DNA of 54,952 nucleotides from positions 1 through 54,952 of the forward strand of contig CANGOK010000001.1 in NCBI GenBank assembly GCA_947455285.1, written 5' to 3'. A program made the translations under genes and the position numbers. Shown here piece after piece: positions 43,035 to 51,349 of the stretch. This DNA is from Beijerinckiaceae bacterium (GTDB taxonomy: Bacteria > Pseudomonadota > Alphaproteobacteria > Rhizobiales > Beijerinckiaceae). Every line of letters begins with the position of its first letter. Position 1 is the stretch's first letter. The notes below the pieces were generated by a model. That model saw only the letters and a program-made list of their open reading frames with translations. It was not told the DNA's origin and did no database searches.

Positions 43035-44258
43035 GTGACGAAGACCGCCCACGGGCCAGCGCCGCTCAGAACTCAGATCCCCATCTATGCGACCGGGCTT
43101 TTCTCCAACAGCCTAGCTGATGTTGCTTCGGTGGTGCTGCCCCTGTGGCTCGCCAACGACGGCGTCACTGCAGCAGGCATTGGAATGGTGCTCGGCGCCC
43201 GGCATGTGTTGCCGTTCCTCCTAGCCATTCACGGCGGCGCTTTGATGGACCGGGTGGGCGCGCGGCAATTGATGACGGCGAGCTCCCTCATGAGCGCCTT
43301 CATGCTGATCCTGTTTCCAGCCGTGGCCTGGATTCCCGCCATCATCGTTTTGCAGATGCTAAATGGCTATGGTTCCTCCATGAGCTGGATTGGCGCGCAG
43401 GCCTATTTCGGCCGAGTGCTGGCCCATAGCCAAACTTATGCGGGCCGTTTCGCCTTTTCGCTCCGCATCGGCAGCTTCATCGGCCCACCCCTGGCGGGCG
43501 TCGCCTGGGACATGGTCGGAACCTGGGGGGCTTTCATTGTTCTCGCCCTCTGGGCGGCAGGCACGGCGGGGGCCACGTTCTTCATTCCTCATTCCGCCGA
43601 TACGCCATCGACCGAGCGACGTAAGCTCGAATGGAGCGATCTGGCGCCGCGTGCCGCGGATTACCGCGACGCCTTCAACCTCGCTTGTGAACCAGCCATG
43701 AAGATCGTGCTCATCATCACGATCATGCGCATCGCAGCAAGTTCAATCCAGGACACATTCTATCCCGTTTGGCTCGCCTCAATCGGCCTTCCCGCGACGC
43801 AAATCGGAATTTTGATCACGGTTTCGTCGGCTCTGGCCGCCATGGGTTCGCTCTGGGTCGCGCAAGTCACACGGCTGATGAATCCCCTGTGGGTGCTGAT
43901 CTGGACGACAATGGGATCAATCATTTTCGTTTCGATCACGCCGGCGCTCAGCTCTGTCTTCTTGCTGATGTGCGCAGCAGCCCTGCGAGGAATCTGCATG
44001 GGGCTGTCCCAACCGCTGATGCTCTCCATCCTCGCCGACGCTTCGGGCCCCGGCTTTCTGGCGCGCGGCGCCGCCTTGCGCACGACAGCCAACCGGGTCG
44101 CAGCCTCGGTCACGCCCATGTCCATGGGTGCGGCGGCGAGCGTCGCCGGTCTCGCCGCAAGCTTCCATATTATCGGCGGCGTCCTACTGGCGAGCCTTGG
44201 ACTGGCGGCTTTTTATGTCAAGACGCATCCGGCGGTTTCGGCGAAAACGCGGGACTAA
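43035..44258 (+). CDS. Major facilitator superfamily transporter
   Basis: A 407-residue inner-membrane protein with about twelve hydrophobic helices in two halves. GGALMDRVGARQLM between helices 2 and 3 is the usual MFS loop motif (G-x3-D-R-x-G-x-R). It starts with GTG with an aagg site six bases before it, divergent from the Tat flavoprotein operon across 259 bases. Drug efflux or small-molecule export is the common role; the substrate is unknown. Confidence 0.92.
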   Translation: MTKTAHGPAPLRTQIPIYATGLFSNSLADVASVVLPLWLANDGVTAAGIGMVLGARHVLPFLLAIHGGALMDRVGARQLMTASSLMSAFMLILFPAVAWIPAIIVLQMLNGYGSSMSWIGAQAYFGRVLAHSQTYAGRFAFSLRIGSFIGPPLAGVAWDMVGTWGAFIVLALWAAGTAGATFFIPHSADTPSTERRKLEWSDLAPRAADYRDAFNLACEPAMKIVLIITIMRIAASSIQDTFYPVWLASIGLPATQIGILITVSSALAAMGSLWVAQVTRLMNPLWVLIWTTMGSIIFVSITPALSSVFLLMCAAALRGICMGLSQPLMLSILADASGPGFLARGAALRTTANRVAASVTPMSMGAAASVAGLAASFHIIGGVLLASLGLAAFYVKTHPAVSAKTRD

Positions 44259-44364
44259 GACTGCGAGAGCGCGCTCGCCAAGATCAGGCAAGCCGACGAA
44301 TGTTCAATCTTAATTTCTAATATTTAACAGGCATTTAGAATCTTTACCTTTCCCCAAAAGAAGA

Positions 44365-44380
44365 TGGCACGACATATGCT
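44365..44380 (+). promoter_or_regulatory. Sigma-54 promoter, near consensus
   Basis: TGGCACG-acat-ATGCT matches the RpoN consensus except A for the first T of the -12 box. GG and GC have the exact spacing. It lies 57 bases upstream of the outer-membrane protein start at 44437. Confidence 0.6.
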
Positions 44381-44436
44381 CTGTCCAACGCATAGCCTCG
44401 CAAACCGTATCGACTTGCGCGTTGGAGAATTGGATT

Positions 44437-45270
44437 ATGAATCGAGCCCTGCTGGTCGGCCTCCTGCTTCTGTCGAGCGCGGCAGCGACGGCGAGCGCCG
44501 ATGAACTTTATCAAAGGCGCAGGCAGGCTCCGGCTTTCACCCCCGCCTATGATTGGACCGGCGTTTATTTCGGCGTTCACATGGGTGTGGCGCAGCAGCC
44601 CTCGACCATAAATTCTTTCGTCCAAAAGACCACCGATTCATACGACGCCGGCAGCCCCTATGGATCGTTGAGCATGAACTCACGTGGGGTGCTTGGCGGC
44701 GCTCAGCTCGGCTACAATCATCAGATCGGCAATGCGGTCATCGGCTTTGAGGCTGATGGATCCTTGGGTGGCGTGAAGGGTTCCAAAACCACGCTTGCTC
44801 CGGGCGCGCAGCAGATTGAAGCGAAATATTCCAGCGAAGACACCTCACTCGTTTCGCTTCGTGGCCGATTGGGCATTGCGAGCGATAACCTCTTGATTTA
44901 TGGCACATTTGGTGGGGCTGCCCGGACAAATTCCACCCGGCGGACGCAATATGCGACGACCTCTCCGGAATTTGCTGCGGGCACTCAGGCTGAAGCGGCG
45001 GATTTTTCGACAACCCCTGTCTTCGTCGAAGAATCCAAGAAATCACAAACCGGCCTCGCAATGGGCGCTGGCGTTGAATATGCTTCAAGCGCAGGCTGGT
45101 CAGTCTTCGCCTCCTACATACTGACCCGATGGAACAACAACCTGAACAAGACGCCTCGCGCGCTTGATTCCGTCTTCAGTTACGGAACCGGCTCAGTCGC
45201 AAATGGCCGTGACAATCAAATCAACGCCACAACCCAAACCTTTCGACTTGGGTTGAATTACAAAATCTAG
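44437..45270 (+). CDS. Outer-membrane beta-barrel protein, Omp25/RopB type
   Basis: A 277-residue exported protein. The signal peptide (MNRALLVGLLLLSSAAATASA) is followed by YDWTGVYFGVHMGV, the hallmark of the small porin-like OMP family of Hyphomicrobiales. Alternating hydrophobic strands and a C-terminal FRLGLNYKI, ending in an aromatic/aliphatic pattern, fit an eight-stranded barrel. The ATG at 44437 has ggag eight bases upstream; a TTG five codons earlier overlaps that site. Preceded by a near-consensus sigma-54 promoter. Likely structural, anchoring the outer membrane. Confidence 0.92.
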   Translation: MNRALLVGLLLLSSAAATASADELYQRRRQAPAFTPAYDWTGVYFGVHMGVAQQPSTINSFVQKTTDSYDAGSPYGSLSMNSRGVLGGAQLGYNHQIGNAVIGFEADGSLGGVKGSKTTLAPGAQQIEAKYSSEDTSLVSLRGRLGIASDNLLIYGTFGGAARTNSTRRTQYATTSPEFAAGTQAEAADFSTTPVFVEESKKSQTGLAMGAGVEYASSAGWSVFASYILTRWNNNLNKTPRALDSVFSYGTGSVANGRDNQINATTQTFRLGLNYKI

Positions 45271-45418
45271 GAGTAAAACCGGTCCAAATTGCATTGTGCG
45301 GCATGAATCAGCGGGGCGTAAATCGTCTCGCCGCGCGCCACCCCCCTGCGCTGAGGACCGAGACTGCGTCATTCCCCGCCAACGCATGAACTTCATTCGA
45401 TAAAATTCTGAAAAGTAA

Positions 45419-45430
45419 TGGAAATTTCCA
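45419..45430. promoter_or_regulatory. Perfect 12-bp palindrome upstream of a sigma-54 promoter
   Basis: TGGAAATTTCCA is self-complementary over all 12 bases and ends 10 bases before the -24 box at 45441. It could be an operator or an architectural-protein site; at this distance a bound protein would touch RNA polymerase. Confidence 0.4.
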
Positions 45431-45440
45431 GATCCGTCAC

Positions 45441-45456
45441 TGGCACGTCTTTTGCT
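45441..45456 (+). promoter_or_regulatory. Perfect sigma-54 (RpoN) promoter
   Basis: TGGCACG-tctt-TTGCT equals the RpoN consensus TGGCACG-N4-TTGCW at every defined position. Transcription should start near 45467, about 24 bases before the repeat-protein ATG at 45491, leaving just enough room for the agga ribosome site. Confidence 0.8.
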
Positions 45457-45490
45457 GATTGCGGAGTGCTGAGGATCAGGAACGTTTCAA

Positions 45491-47908
45491 ATGGTCGCTA
45501 TTTCATCGGTCACCAACTCGTCGACGACGACCATCAGCCCGTCGCCCACGACCACCTCGACCGCGAGCACGGCCAAGCCGGCAGCAGCCAGCGTTTCGGT
45601 CTCCATTTCCGCAGCGGGGCAATCAATCTCCGCGATCGCCTCCATGAACACCGCCGTCCTGGCGTCTCTGTCTCCTTCCAGGATTGCAGCTCTCACCACC
45701 ACTCAGATCGCCGCCCTATCGGTCAAACAAATGCCGGCGCTTACGACCGATCAGATCGGCGCCATGTCGACAGCGCAGATCAACGCGTTGAGCTCCAAGC
45801 AACTCGCAGCTCTGACAGCCTCACAAGTCGCAACCCTCGACGCCGATCAAGCGGCCGCGATAGCTCCCACCGCGATCGCCGGGCTCACGACGGCTGACGT
45901 CTCGGCCCTGCAGCTTGATAGTTTTAGCGCACTGACCACGGATCAACTCGCCAATCTGACCTCGAAGCAAGTGGCGGCCCTTGGCGCCGCCCAGATTCAA
46001 TCCTTCGACACCGATAAACTTCAGGCTATTTCAACGACGGCGATACACGGGTTCACCGCCAATCAAATTGCGGCTCTGACCCCCGACGAAATAGCCGCCC
46101 TGACGACCCAGCAGGCCGCAGCGCTGACGACGCGGCAATTATCTGCGTTGAACCTGGAGCAGATCGAGGCCTTGACGACGGCCCAGATCAATGTGTTGAG
46201 CGACAAGCAAATTGGCTCGCTGACGACAGCCCAGATCGCCGATCTCACAGACACCCAATTGTCCGCAATCGCCACCTCTTCGATGAAGGGGCTGACCACA
46301 GCAGACATCGCCGCGATCAGCTCCGATAATTTCGACGGTTTTTCCTCGCAGCAAATCGCGGGTTTGACAGCCAAACAATTAGCCGCCCTTACGTCCGACG
46401 AAATCATTGGCCTAGAGCAGGCGCAGATTCAGGCGATTTCAACCTCAGCGCTGGCTGGCCTGACAACTTCGCAGCTTTCGCATCTGACGGTTGATGAGCT
46501 CTCCGAGCTTTCATCTGGGCAAATCCAGGCTTTCAAAGCGCAGCAACTGGCGTCGCTCAATACCGATCAGATCTCCGCTTTGACCTCAGGCCAGATCAAT
46601 GCTCTGACAGATAAGCAGATAGGCGCTCTCACGACTTCGCAAATTGCGGCTCTTTCAGACGAACAGACGGCGGCGATCGCGGCCGCTTCCATAAAGGGCC
46701 TGACGACAGCAGACATTGCAGCTTTCAATCCTGACAGCTTCGCTGCCTTCACTACGGACCAAATCGCAAGCCTCACCGGCAAACAGCTTGGTGGTCTGAC
46801 CTCCGATGAAATCGCCAATTTGAGCAGCAACCAGATTTCGGCGCTGACGACGACCGCCCTGGCTGGGATGAACGCCAGCAAACTCGCGCTTTTCTCCGCA
46901 GACGAAATCGCTGATTTCTCGACGGCGCAGATAAAAGCGCTGAACGCGCCGCAATTGAGCGCGCTCACGACCGAACAGGTCGCCGCTTTGACCACGGGCC
47001 AGGTCAACGCCCTTTCCGACAAACAGATTGGGGCCCTGACCACCGCCCAATTCTCCGTTCTGTCAGATGAACAGACCTCCGCAATTGCGGCTTCATCCAT
47101 CAAGGGCATGACGACGGCCGACATTGCGGCGCTCGATCCCAACAGTTTCGCAGCCTTCACAACGGATCAGATCGCAGGCCTGACGGGCAAGCAGCTCGCA
47201 GCGCTGACCTCAGACGAAATCACCAGCTTGAACACTAGCCAAATTCAGGCGCTCGCGAGTTCGGCCCTGACTGGCCTGACACCCGATAAACTGAGGCTCT
47301 TCACTGACGAAGAGATCGCGGCGATCACGCCGGCTCAAATCAAGGCCCTTACCAGCGCGCAATTGAGCGGCTTGCAGCTTGAGCAAATCGACGCCTTGAC
47401 CACAGCGCAGATCCAAGCTCTGACCGACAAACAGATCGGCGCCCTGCAAACCGCCCAGATCGCGCGTCTGACCGGCGAACAAGCGTCCTCCATCGACCCG
47501 GCGTCGATCAGAGGCCTGTCCGCCCTCGGCATGGCGGCTTTCGACCCCGAAAGCTTCGCCAGTTTCACCACCCAACAGATCGCAGCGCTGGCGCCCAAGC
47601 ACCTCAGAGCCCTGACGCCGGGCGAAGTCGCCCAACTTTCACCGGCGCAGGTCCAGTCCATCAGCGCCACAAGCATCGGCGCTTTGAACAATGCGCAGAT
47701 CGCAGCGCTCGAGCCTGATACGGTCGCATCGCTAACCACGGACCAGATCACCCACCTGACAGGCGACCAAATCACTTTCTTGACGACGGACCAATTGGCC
47801 TCGCTCACCACCACACAGGTCAGCTCCTTCACCGCCAGGCAGATCGGCAGATTGTCGGCGGCGCAGATGGATGCTCTCACGGACGAACAATTGCAGGCGA
47901 TCTCCTGA
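45491..47908 (+). CDS. Giant octapeptide-repeat protein (93 tandem octads)
   Basis: An 805-residue protein of unknown function. Residues 1-60 are Ser/Thr/Ala-rich with no normal signal peptide. From residue 61 to 804 it consists of exactly 93 uninterrupted eight-residue units of consensus T-T-x-Q-I-x-A-L, then a final Ser: 60 + 93 x 8 + 1 = 805. The units repeat in a 17-unit order. There is no Cys, Trp or Tyr. Thr/Ser as helix cap and Ile/Leu at fixed places suggest regular short helical turns stacking into a solenoid, but this is inference. Proteins with like repeats are often labelled heme-utilisation or adhesin without proof. A perfect sigma-54 promoter precedes it. Confidence 0.92.
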   Translation: MVAISSVTNSSTTTISPSPTTTSTASTAKPAAASVSVSISAAGQSISAIASMNTAVLASLSPSRIAALTTTQIAALSVKQMPALTTDQIGAMSTAQINALSSKQLAALTASQVATLDADQAAAIAPTAIAGLTTADVSALQLDSFSALTTDQLANLTSKQVAALGAAQIQSFDTDKLQAISTTAIHGFTANQIAALTPDEIAALTTQQAAALTTRQLSALNLEQIEALTTAQINVLSDKQIGSLTTAQIADLTDTQLSAIATSSMKGLTTADIAAISSDNFDGFSSQQIAGLTAKQLAALTSDEIIGLEQAQIQAISTSALAGLTTSQLSHLTVDELSELSSGQIQAFKAQQLASLNTDQISALTSGQINALTDKQIGALTTSQIAALSDEQTAAIAAASIKGLTTADIAAFNPDSFAAFTTDQIASLTGKQLGGLTSDEIANLSSNQISALTTTALAGMNASKLALFSADEIADFSTAQIKALNAPQLSALTTEQVAALTTGQVNALSDKQIGALTTAQFSVLSDEQTSAIAASSIKGMTTADIAALDPNSFAAFTTDQIAGLTGKQLAALTSDEITSLNTSQIQALASSALTGLTPDKLRLFTDEEIAAITPAQIKALTSAQLSGLQLEQIDALTTAQIQALTDKQIGALQTAQIARLTGEQASSIDPASIRGLSALGMAAFDPESFASFTTQQIAALAPKHLRALTPGEVAQLSPAQVQSISATSIGALNNAQIAALEPDTVASLTTDQITHLTGDQITFLTTDQLASLTTTQVSSFTARQIGRLSAAQMDALTDEQLQAIS
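45671..47902 (+). repeat. 24-bp coding tandem repeat with a 408-bp higher-order period
   Basis: The DNA for residues 61-804 is 93 in-frame 24-base units without any insertion or deletion. Units recur in a 17-unit block (408 bases): a partial first block of 9 units (45671-45886), four full blocks starting at 45887, 46295, 46703 and 47111, and a last block of 16 units from 47519. Block landmarks are TTADIAA (unit 1), an xxDSFAAF-like unit (2), SDKQIGAL (14) and a xxSIKGL-like unit (17). Synonymous positions vary a lot between blocks, so the protein rather than the DNA is conserved. Confidence 0.93.
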
Positions 47909-47992
47909 CCTTTGACTCTTCAACGTCACCAACGCGCATTGTTCATCCCGCCCCAAATATGATTAAATGATCGGGTTCGGGGGAGAGCAGCG

Positions 47993-48682
47993 GTGGATGA
48001 CGCGGGCGCATGGCGATTGATCGTATCGGCTGATCCAGCGCTCTACGCCATCGTCTATCTATCCCTCAAAATCAGCCTAAGCGCTGTTTTGGCCGCAGGA
48101 CTGATTGGTTTTCCCCTCGGCGCCCTGCTCGCCTTTTCGTCCTTTCCAGGGCGTGGCGCCGTGATTGTGCTGACCAATGCGCTGATGGGCCTGCCTCCCG
48201 TTGTCGTCGGCCTTTGCGTTTTCCTCGCCTTGTCCCGCAGCGGGCCGCTTGGATCACTTGGCTTGCTGTTCACGCCGACCGCCATGATCATCGCGCAGAC
48301 AATCCTCATCATGCCGATCATCATCGCCCTGACCCGGCAGACCATTGAAGACCTCTGGGGCGAATATCGCAATGAACTTCTCGCCATGGGCCTATCGCCC
48401 CTGGGGCGCCTGATCGCCTTGCTTTATGACGCTCGCATAAGCCTGTTGACGACGCTTCTTGCCGGCTTTGGGCGAGCAGCAGCAGAAGTTGGCGCAGTGA
48501 TGATCGTTGGCGGGAACATCGAGGGATTCACCCGCACGATGACAACCGCCATCGCGCTTGAGACCTCCAAGGGAGACCTTCCGCTCGCCATGGGCCTTGG
48601 CCTGATTTTGATCGCAATCGTCATCGCCATCAACGCAAGCACTTGGCTTCTGGGCGCCTTCGCAAGAAACCGGATGGGATGA
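47993..48682 (+). CDS. tupB: Tungstate ABC transporter permease TupB
   Basis: A 229-residue inner-membrane permease with about five to six helices. The coupling loop ELLAMGLSPLGRLIALLYDARISLLTTLLAGFGRAAAEVGAVMIVGGNI is typical of TupB/WtpB-like permeases. It starts with GTG with gggggagag before it and is followed after one base by the ATPase gene. Together with TupC and TupA it imports tungstate, possibly also molybdate. Confidence 0.92.
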   Translation: MDDAGAWRLIVSADPALYAIVYLSLKISLSAVLAAGLIGFPLGALLAFSSFPGRGAVIVLTNALMGLPPVVVGLCVFLALSRSGPLGSLGLLFTPTAMIIAQTILIMPIIIALTRQTIEDLWGEYRNELLAMGLSPLGRLIALLYDARISLLTTLLAGFGRAAAEVGAVMIVGGNIEGFTRTMTTAIALETSKGDLPLAMGLGLILIAIVIAINASTWLLGAFARNRMG

Positions 48683-48683
48683 T

Positions 48684-49409
48684 ATGGCCGCCATCACCAA
48701 TCTTCCCCTCTTGTTGCGAAACGTCACTTATCGCACCGGCGGGCAGACGCTGCTCGACGACATTTCCGCGACGATCTCCAATGGCGCCCCAACGGCCATT
48801 TTAGGTCCCAACGGCGCCGGCAAAAGCACCCTGTTGCATCTTGCGATGGGATTGATGGCGCCCACGGGCGGCTGGCTTTCCTGGGGCGGGCGGACCGAAA
48901 CATCGCCCATACGCCGCGCGATTGTGTTCCAAAAGCCGGTGATGCTGCGGCGGACAGTGCGCGGAAACGTCACCTTCGCTCTGTCGCAGGCAGGCGTTCC
49001 GTCGAAAGAACTCGAGAACCGCCTCCAGTCGCTATTGCAACGCGTCGATCTCGTCGCTCTGGCGGACCGGCCTGCCCGGCGCCTGTCAGGCGGCGAGCAA
49101 AAGCGCGTGGCGCTGGCGCGCGCTCTAGCCCGAGAGCCTGACCTTCTCCTTCTGGATGAGCCGACAGCCGATCTTGACCCAGCCGCGACGCGCGCTGTCG
49201 AGCAGATCATTGCGGGGGCCGCCGCCAGCGGAACGAAGATCCTGATGGTGTCCCATGACGCCGCACAGGTGCGACGCCTCGCGGGCGACATTCTCTTTCT
49301 CGTGAAAGGGCGCTTGCGCGAAAGCGCGCCAACGACCAAATTCTTCAGCGAAACCGCAACGCCGCTGGCGCAAAGCTTCCTGCGCGGCGATCTTCTGACA
49401 GAGGCGTAA
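48684..49409 (+). CDS. tupC: Tungstate ABC transporter ATP-binding protein TupC
   Basis: A 241-residue ATPase. Walker A GPNGAGKST, Q-loop VFQKPVMLRRTV, signature LSGGEQKR, Walker B LLLDEPTADLD and the H-loop SHD are all present. The QKPVMLRRTVRGNV segment is typical of tungstate/phosphate-like importers. It lies one base after tupB and two bases before tupA, so the three are one unit. Confidence 0.92.
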   Translation: MAAITNLPLLLRNVTYRTGGQTLLDDISATISNGAPTAILGPNGAGKSTLLHLAMGLMAPTGGWLSWGGRTETSPIRRAIVFQKPVMLRRTVRGNVTFALSQAGVPSKELENRLQSLLQRVDLVALADRPARRLSGGEQKRVALARALAREPDLLLLDEPTADLDPAATRAVEQIIAGAAASGTKILMVSHDAAQVRRLAGDILFLVKGRLRESAPTTKFFSETATPLAQSFLRGDLLTEA

Positions 49410-49411
49410 AC

Positions 49412-50221
49412 GTGAAACTTTTCCCGGCCCTCGCGATCATCGCAATGACGCTCACCAGCGCCGCAGCGCAAGAAAAGTCCATCACCGTCGCCTCCACCAC
49501 ATCCACCCAAGATTCCGGGCTCTTTTCCTATCTTTTGCCCATCTTCAAAGCCAAGATGGGCATTGACGTGAAAGTGATCGCGCAGGGCACGGGTCAGGCG
49601 CTGGACACCGGCCGGCGCGGTGATGCGGATGTACTTTTTGTCCACGCGAAGCCGCAGGAGGAGGAATTCGTCGCCCAAGGCTTCGGCGTCGCACGCTTCG
49701 ACGTGATGTATAACGACTTCGTCCTCATCGGGCCCGCAAGCGACCCTGCGGGCGTCATGGGCTCGAAGGACATTTCTGGTGCGCTCGTGAAGATACAGTC
49801 GCAAGGCGCGCCTTTTGTGTCTCGCGGCGACAAGTCCGGCACGCACATGGCGGAGCTGGCGCTTTGGAAGGAAACGGGCATCGATCTCGGTGCAATGCGC
49901 GGCTCATGGTATCGCGAGATCGGGCAAGGCATGGGAGCGGCGCTCAATACCGCCAAGGCCATGCAAGCCTATGTTCTTGCTGATCGAGGGACATGGATCT
50001 CCTTCAAGAACCGAGACGGCCTGACCATCGCCGTGGAAGGAGACCAGCGGCTCTTCAATCAATATGGAATCATTCTGGCGAACCCTGCGAAATTCTCATG
50101 GGTGAAGAAGGAGGCGGGGCAGGCCTTCATCGATTATGTTCTGTCGCAGGAAGGCCAGAGAACCATCGCTGATTATAAGATGGAAGGTCAGCAGCTGTTT
50201 TTCCCCAATGCGAAACACTAG
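49412..50221 (+). CDS. tupA: Tungstate-binding periplasmic receptor TupA
   Basis: A 269-residue receptor with a Sec signal peptide (cut after AAA near 19). STTSTQDSGLFSYLLP is the TupA signature, the TTST part lining the oxyanion pocket, and SRGDKSGTH is the second ligand loop. TupA binds tungstate far better than molybdate in studied members. It starts with GTG. The gene overlaps the next, MoeA-like, gene by 14 bases, which ties tungsten uptake to cofactor assembly. Confidence 0.95.
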   Translation: MKLFPALAIIAMTLTSAAAQEKSITVASTTSTQDSGLFSYLLPIFKAKMGIDVKVIAQGTGQALDTGRRGDADVLFVHAKPQEEEFVAQGFGVARFDVMYNDFVLIGPASDPAGVMGSKDISGALVKIQSQGAPFVSRGDKSGTHMAELALWKETGIDLGAMRGSWYREIGQGMGAALNTAKAMQAYVLADRGTWISFKNRDGLTIAVEGDQRLFNQYGIILANPAKFSWVKKEAGQAFIDYVLSQEGQRTIADYKMEGQQLFFPNAKH

Positions 50222-51344
50222 AAACACGCTGCAACAACTAGGGGTTCTGACGTCGCTCGAAGCGGCGCGCGCCCTGCTGCTCGATTTGTCTCACCCTGTC
50301 GCTCCCCTGCTACAGCCAATCGATAAGGCGCAGGGCTGCATTTGCGCCGCCCCCCTGATCGCGACGCTTCATCCCCAACAAGCCTTCGCCTTGCGTGACG
50401 GCTGGGCGATGAAGGCGGACGAGACCATCGGCGCCTCAAGCTATGCGCCTGTCATGCCACTCACCGCGCCCATCGCTGTTGAAACTGGCGATGGGCTGGG
50501 GCCTGATCGCGACTGTATCGTCGATCAATATGGCGTGGATTTCAGCGGACCCATCATTCAGGTCATGGCCGAATCCGCCCCCGGCGCGAACGTCCGACGC
50601 CCAGGCGAGGACGCTCGCGCCGGACAGGTCTTGCTGGCGCAAGGCCATCGTCTTCGCGCGACGGATATTGCCTGCGCGGCGCAGTTGGGACTGACACATA
50701 TTGCGGTGCGACAGCCGCGTGTCGTCATTATTGACATACCGGCGCGCGATGGCGCCACGACGACCCTTCAATTCCTTTTGCGCAGCCTGACCGACGCAGG
50801 CGCCTGCGTCACCAGCGAACGGGCCGCCGATCGGTCCGCACAAGCCATAGCAGCGGCTTTGGAAGCAGCTTCCGCCGATCTTGTTCTTTTGCTTGGCGGC
50901 ACAGGCTCAGGCGCCAACGATCATGCGATTCAGGCCCTGCGTCTATGCGGCGAAGTTCATGTGCACGGGATCGCTCTCGAGCCAGGGCGCACCGCAGCCA
51001 TAGCGACCGTGGCCAAGACGCCCGTGATCGCCCTCCCCGCTCTTTTCGAACAAGCATTCGGCGTTTGGCTTGGCCTTGTCGAACCTGCGCTTGATCGTCT
51101 GACGCTGCGCCACCCGCGGGAGCCTCACCGACGTGTGCTGACGCAGAAAATCTCATCGAGAGTCGGCCTTGCAGAGGTCGCATTGCTCCGTCGTGACAAT
51201 GGCGCCTTTACGCCGGTCGCCGTCAGCGAATTGCCTCTACAATGTCTTTGTGCGGCGACCCATGCCATGATCATCCCTGCGAGTGGAGAAGGGCATGGGG
51301 CCGGCGAACAGATCGCGGCCTTTGCGCTTGCTGGCGCGGAGTGA
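50208..51344 (+). CDS. Degenerate MoeA-like molybdopterin-binding protein
   Basis: A 378-residue protein with MoeA fold order but worn motifs. It keeps LRDGWAMKA near residue 60 and LGGTGSGANDHAIQAL (the molybdopterin loop), but the usual TGDEL after VAVLS is replaced by VVIIDIPARDG, and the LPGNP-type loop by ALPALFEQAF. It probably no longer transfers metal itself and may act as partner or storage protein for the full MoeA fusion 5 bases downstream. The ATG at 50208 overlaps tupA; its ribosome site is weak. Confidence 0.8.
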   Translation: MRNTRNTLQQLGVLTSLEAARALLLDLSHPVAPLLQPIDKAQGCICAAPLIATLHPQQAFALRDGWAMKADETIGASSYAPVMPLTAPIAVETGDGLGPDRDCIVDQYGVDFSGPIIQVMAESAPGANVRRPGEDARAGQVLLAQGHRLRATDIACAAQLGLTHIAVRQPRVVIIDIPARDGATTTLQFLLRSLTDAGACVTSERAADRSAQAIAAALEAASADLVLLLGGTGSGANDHAIQALRLCGEVHVHGIALEPGRTAAIATVAKTPVIALPALFEQAFGVWLGLVEPALDRLTLRHPREPHRRVLTQKISSRVGLAEVALLRRDNGAFTPVAVSELPLQCLCAATHAMIIPASGEGHGAGEQIAAFALAGAE

Positions 51345-51349
51345 GGGGC

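Noticed and set aside
45671..47902. CRISPR-like or satellite repeat array
   Set aside because: The repeat is fully coding, in frame and diverged at synonymous positions; there are no identical repeats separated by spacers.
48728..49846. A 372-codon minus-strand open frame
   Set aside because: Antisense to tupC and tupA, both of which carry intact motifs.
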